Shown: positions 59,020 to 59,070 of the stretch, in pieces
How the letters are laid out: each line of letters begins with the position of its first letter
How positions within the stretch are numbered: the first letter of the stretch is position 1
Origin: Prodigiosinella aquatilis
Lineage (GTDB): Bacteria > Pseudomonadota > Gammaproteobacteria > Enterobacterales > Enterobacteriaceae
Reading direction: 5' to 3'
Assembly (NCBI GenBank): GCA_030388725.1
Contig: CP128858.1
Location: 1 to 59,070 of the forward strand
Length of the DNA: 59,070 nt
Position numbers and translations under genes: made by a program
The notes under the pieces: model-generated
Database searches by the model: none
What the model was told of the DNA's origin: nothing
What the model saw: only the letters and a program-made list of their open reading frames with translations

Positions 59020-59070
59020 TCACTCATCATCTTCAATTTCTTCACTACTTTCGCTCAATAGAGGCTCAAT
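59020..59070 (-). CDS. Unknown small protein, C-terminal part (joins 1-291)
   Basis: Sixteen codons reading IEPLLSESSEEIEDDE and a TGA continue in frame from codon 97 of the ORF at 1-291 if the ends are joined. The acidic tail is typical of a true C-terminus, and a terminator-like hairpin follows. Confidence 0.6.
   Translation of the reverse strand: MEPLLSESSEEIEDDE

Noticed and set aside
1..59070. tRNA or rRNA genes, antibiotic-resistance genes
   Set aside because: None seen on either strand on reading; nothing to report.

Overview
The window looks like a complete conjugative plasmid of Enterobacterales, about 59 kb and probably circular. On the minus strand an open reading frame runs off position 1 and continues in frame from position 59070 to a stop at 59020, so the two ends very likely join. 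Gene content points to the F superfamily. There is a full F-type (MPF-F) transfer region with a MOB-F relaxase TraI, and an oriT nic region whose core reads like that of F. A second, Rep_3-type replicon resembles RepFIB. The host genus cannot be fixed from the sequence.

Layout. 0-6.9 kb holds a small regulator pair, IS110 and Tn3-family remnants around kfrA, orphan gene ends, and replicon 1: an I-complex/IncL-M-like repA with leader peptide, antisense-RNA hairpin and an upstream copB-like repressor. 7.0-43.2 kb is one long leftward tra region. In transcription order it reads traA-L-E-K-B, an RfaH-like antiterminator, small membrane proteins, traV, a mini P-loop protein, traC, trbI, traW, three small ORFs, traU, trbC, traN, traF, small ORFs, trbB, traH, traG, a traS-like gene, traT, a mazEF-type toxin-antitoxin, traD, traI, a DsbA-like thiol oxidoreductase, a small ORF and the nuclease nuc. 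One rightward gene encoding a transglutaminase-like exported protein sits between trbB and traH. 43.2-45.2 kb is the control and transfer-origin region: a traA leader with a terminator, a divergent tandem ribbon-helix-helix (TraY-like) gene, traM, periodic binding-site arrays and oriT.

45.2-52.6 kb is the leading region, which enters the recipient first. It starts with the orf169-type lytic transglycosylase. Two leftward operons of poorly known proteins follow (DUF5983-like, DUF932, DUF4942, DUF3085 and two paralogues). Each is headed by a copy of a 627-bp, hairpin-rich, nearly identical repeat, a good candidate for an Frpo/ssi-type single-stranded promoter. A HigB2/HigA2-type toxin-antitoxin comes next. 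52.7-54.2 kb is a ParMR (StbAB) partition locus with palindromic sites. 54.3-54.7 kb is an SOS-boxed umuDC deletion remnant. 55.1-56.1 kb is a second partition locus (ParA Ib plus a ribbon-helix-helix partner). 56.2-56.5 kb is a frameshifted FRG-domain remnant. 56.6-58.0 kb is replicon 2, with DnaA boxes and 21-bp-spaced iterons on both sides of rep.

The plasmid therefore has two replicons, two partition systems, two type II toxin-antitoxin systems, KfrA and a resolvase for maintenance, plus complete F-type transfer machinery. No antibiotic-resistance gene is seen. No finO, traX, traJ, ssb or psiB homologue was recognised.
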